From Nosocomiicoccus ampullae (lineage in GTDB: Bacteria > Bacillota > Bacilli > Staphylococcales > Salinicoccaceae), in the NCBI RefSeq assembly GCF_001696685.1, contig NZ_MBFG01000008.1, forward strand, positions 1 through 23,224: a stretch of DNA of 23,224 nucleotides, given 5' to 3'. Both the position numbers and the translations under genes were made by a program. Below are positions 22,815 through 23,224 of this stretch, piece after piece (position 1 is the first letter of the stretch; each line of letters starts with the position of its first letter). The notes beneath the pieces were generated by a model. The model made no database searches and was not told the origin of the DNA. It saw only the letters and a list, made by a program, of their open reading frames with translations.

Positions 22815-22843
22815 TTGCTTTAATTTTTTGAACGTGCTATAGT
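22815..22843 (+). promoter_or_regulatory. rRNA operon promoter P2
   Basis: TTGCTT (22815-22820), 17 bases, TATAGT (22838-22843), with an A/T-rich upstream stretch. Together with P1 it forms the tandem arrangement common for rRNA operons of Firmicutes. The start would be near 22850, at the foot of a GCGCTTTT/AAAAGCGC hairpin (22851-22867). Confidence 0.75.
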
Positions 22844-22849
22844 AAATAT

Positions 22850-23000
22850 TGCGCTTTTCAAAAGCGCGACAAATGAACATTGAAAACTGAATGACAATAT
22901 GTCAACGTTAATTCCGATAAAAAGAAGTTACTATTAAAAGTAACAAGAACTAGAGCGACTAGTATAAAACGCATTTTATAAAGAGCTAGAAAACTCTAAC
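22850..23000 (+). other. rRNA leader with boxA-like element
   Basis: The transcribed spacer before 16S holds no gene. It contains a short hairpin at its 5' end (22851-22867), TGAACATTGAAAACTGAAT at 22874-22892, similar to the boxA/antitermination and processing sequences around Firmicutes rRNA genes, a small GTTACT/AGTAAC hairpin, and AGAG/CTCT pairing directly before 16S. The processing stem would pair with sequence beyond the window. Confidence 0.5.

Positions 23001-23224
<224 letters not shown>

Overview
The window is a stretch of low-GC Firmicutes chromosome. The protein repertoire (TcyP, Pdp, an MntR-type DtxR regulator, YefM/YoeB, a CsbD protein with a SigB-type promoter, a staphylococcal-type uridylyltransferase) and the 5' end of a 16S rRNA gene point to the family Staphylococcaceae. 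The 16S V1 region does not look like Staphylococcus sensu stricto as I remember it. A relative such as Nosocomiicoccus, Jeotgalicoccus or Salinicoccus is my best inference, not a proven assignment.

Layout: (1) 1-97 is the 3' end of an IS3-family insertion sequence. (2) 166-1566 is an FAD/NAD(P)-binding protein. (3) 1580-3996 is a thiamine salvage operon, thiM-thiE-thiD, behind a TPP riboswitch whose terminator overlaps the thiM Shine-Dalgarno sequence and start codon. (4) 4036-5694 on the minus strand holds csbD, with its own SigB-like promoter, and the cystine transporter tcyP. (5) 5817-10090 has an aldehyde dehydrogenase (+), a PfoR-like PTS IIC membrane protein (-) and a BCCT betaine/choline transporter (-). 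(6) 10191-12153 is a P1B-4 metal-efflux ATPase (PfeT/ZosA type) with a near-perfect PerR box over its -10 element. (7) 12158-12777 is a yefM-yoeB toxin-antitoxin module. (8) 12781-15513 has an NADPH-dependent FMN reductase-like protein (-), an NhaC-type antiporter (+) and a small lipoprotein that looks like a free-standing subtilisin propeptide (inhibitor I9) domain. (9) 15540-16907 is rnhA plus a HAD phosphatase. (10) 16945-17598 is mntR (-), divergent from pdp, uridylyltransferase and a hemolysin III/PAQR protein (17739-20878). (11) 20974-22652 is salA-kbaA, followed by a strong terminator, tandem rRNA promoters and the first about 224 nt of 16S rRNA.

Functionally this is mostly core and housekeeping DNA. 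It covers cofactor salvage, osmolyte, cystine and ion transport, metal and peroxide homeostasis, nucleoside salvage and RNA/DNA-hybrid removal. The accessory parts are the IS remnant and the toxin-antitoxin cassette. Gene units are cleanly separated by intrinsic hairpin terminators, several shared between convergent genes. I do not see a convincing undescribed multi-gene system. The most interesting local signals are the PerR box at the ATPase, the stand-alone I9-like lipoprotein, a YoeB toxin with Lys at the position of the catalytic Glu, an Asp at the catalytic-Cys position of ThiM, the TPP-riboswitch architecture, and kbaA-salA kept next to an rRNA operon without the sporulation gene gerD.
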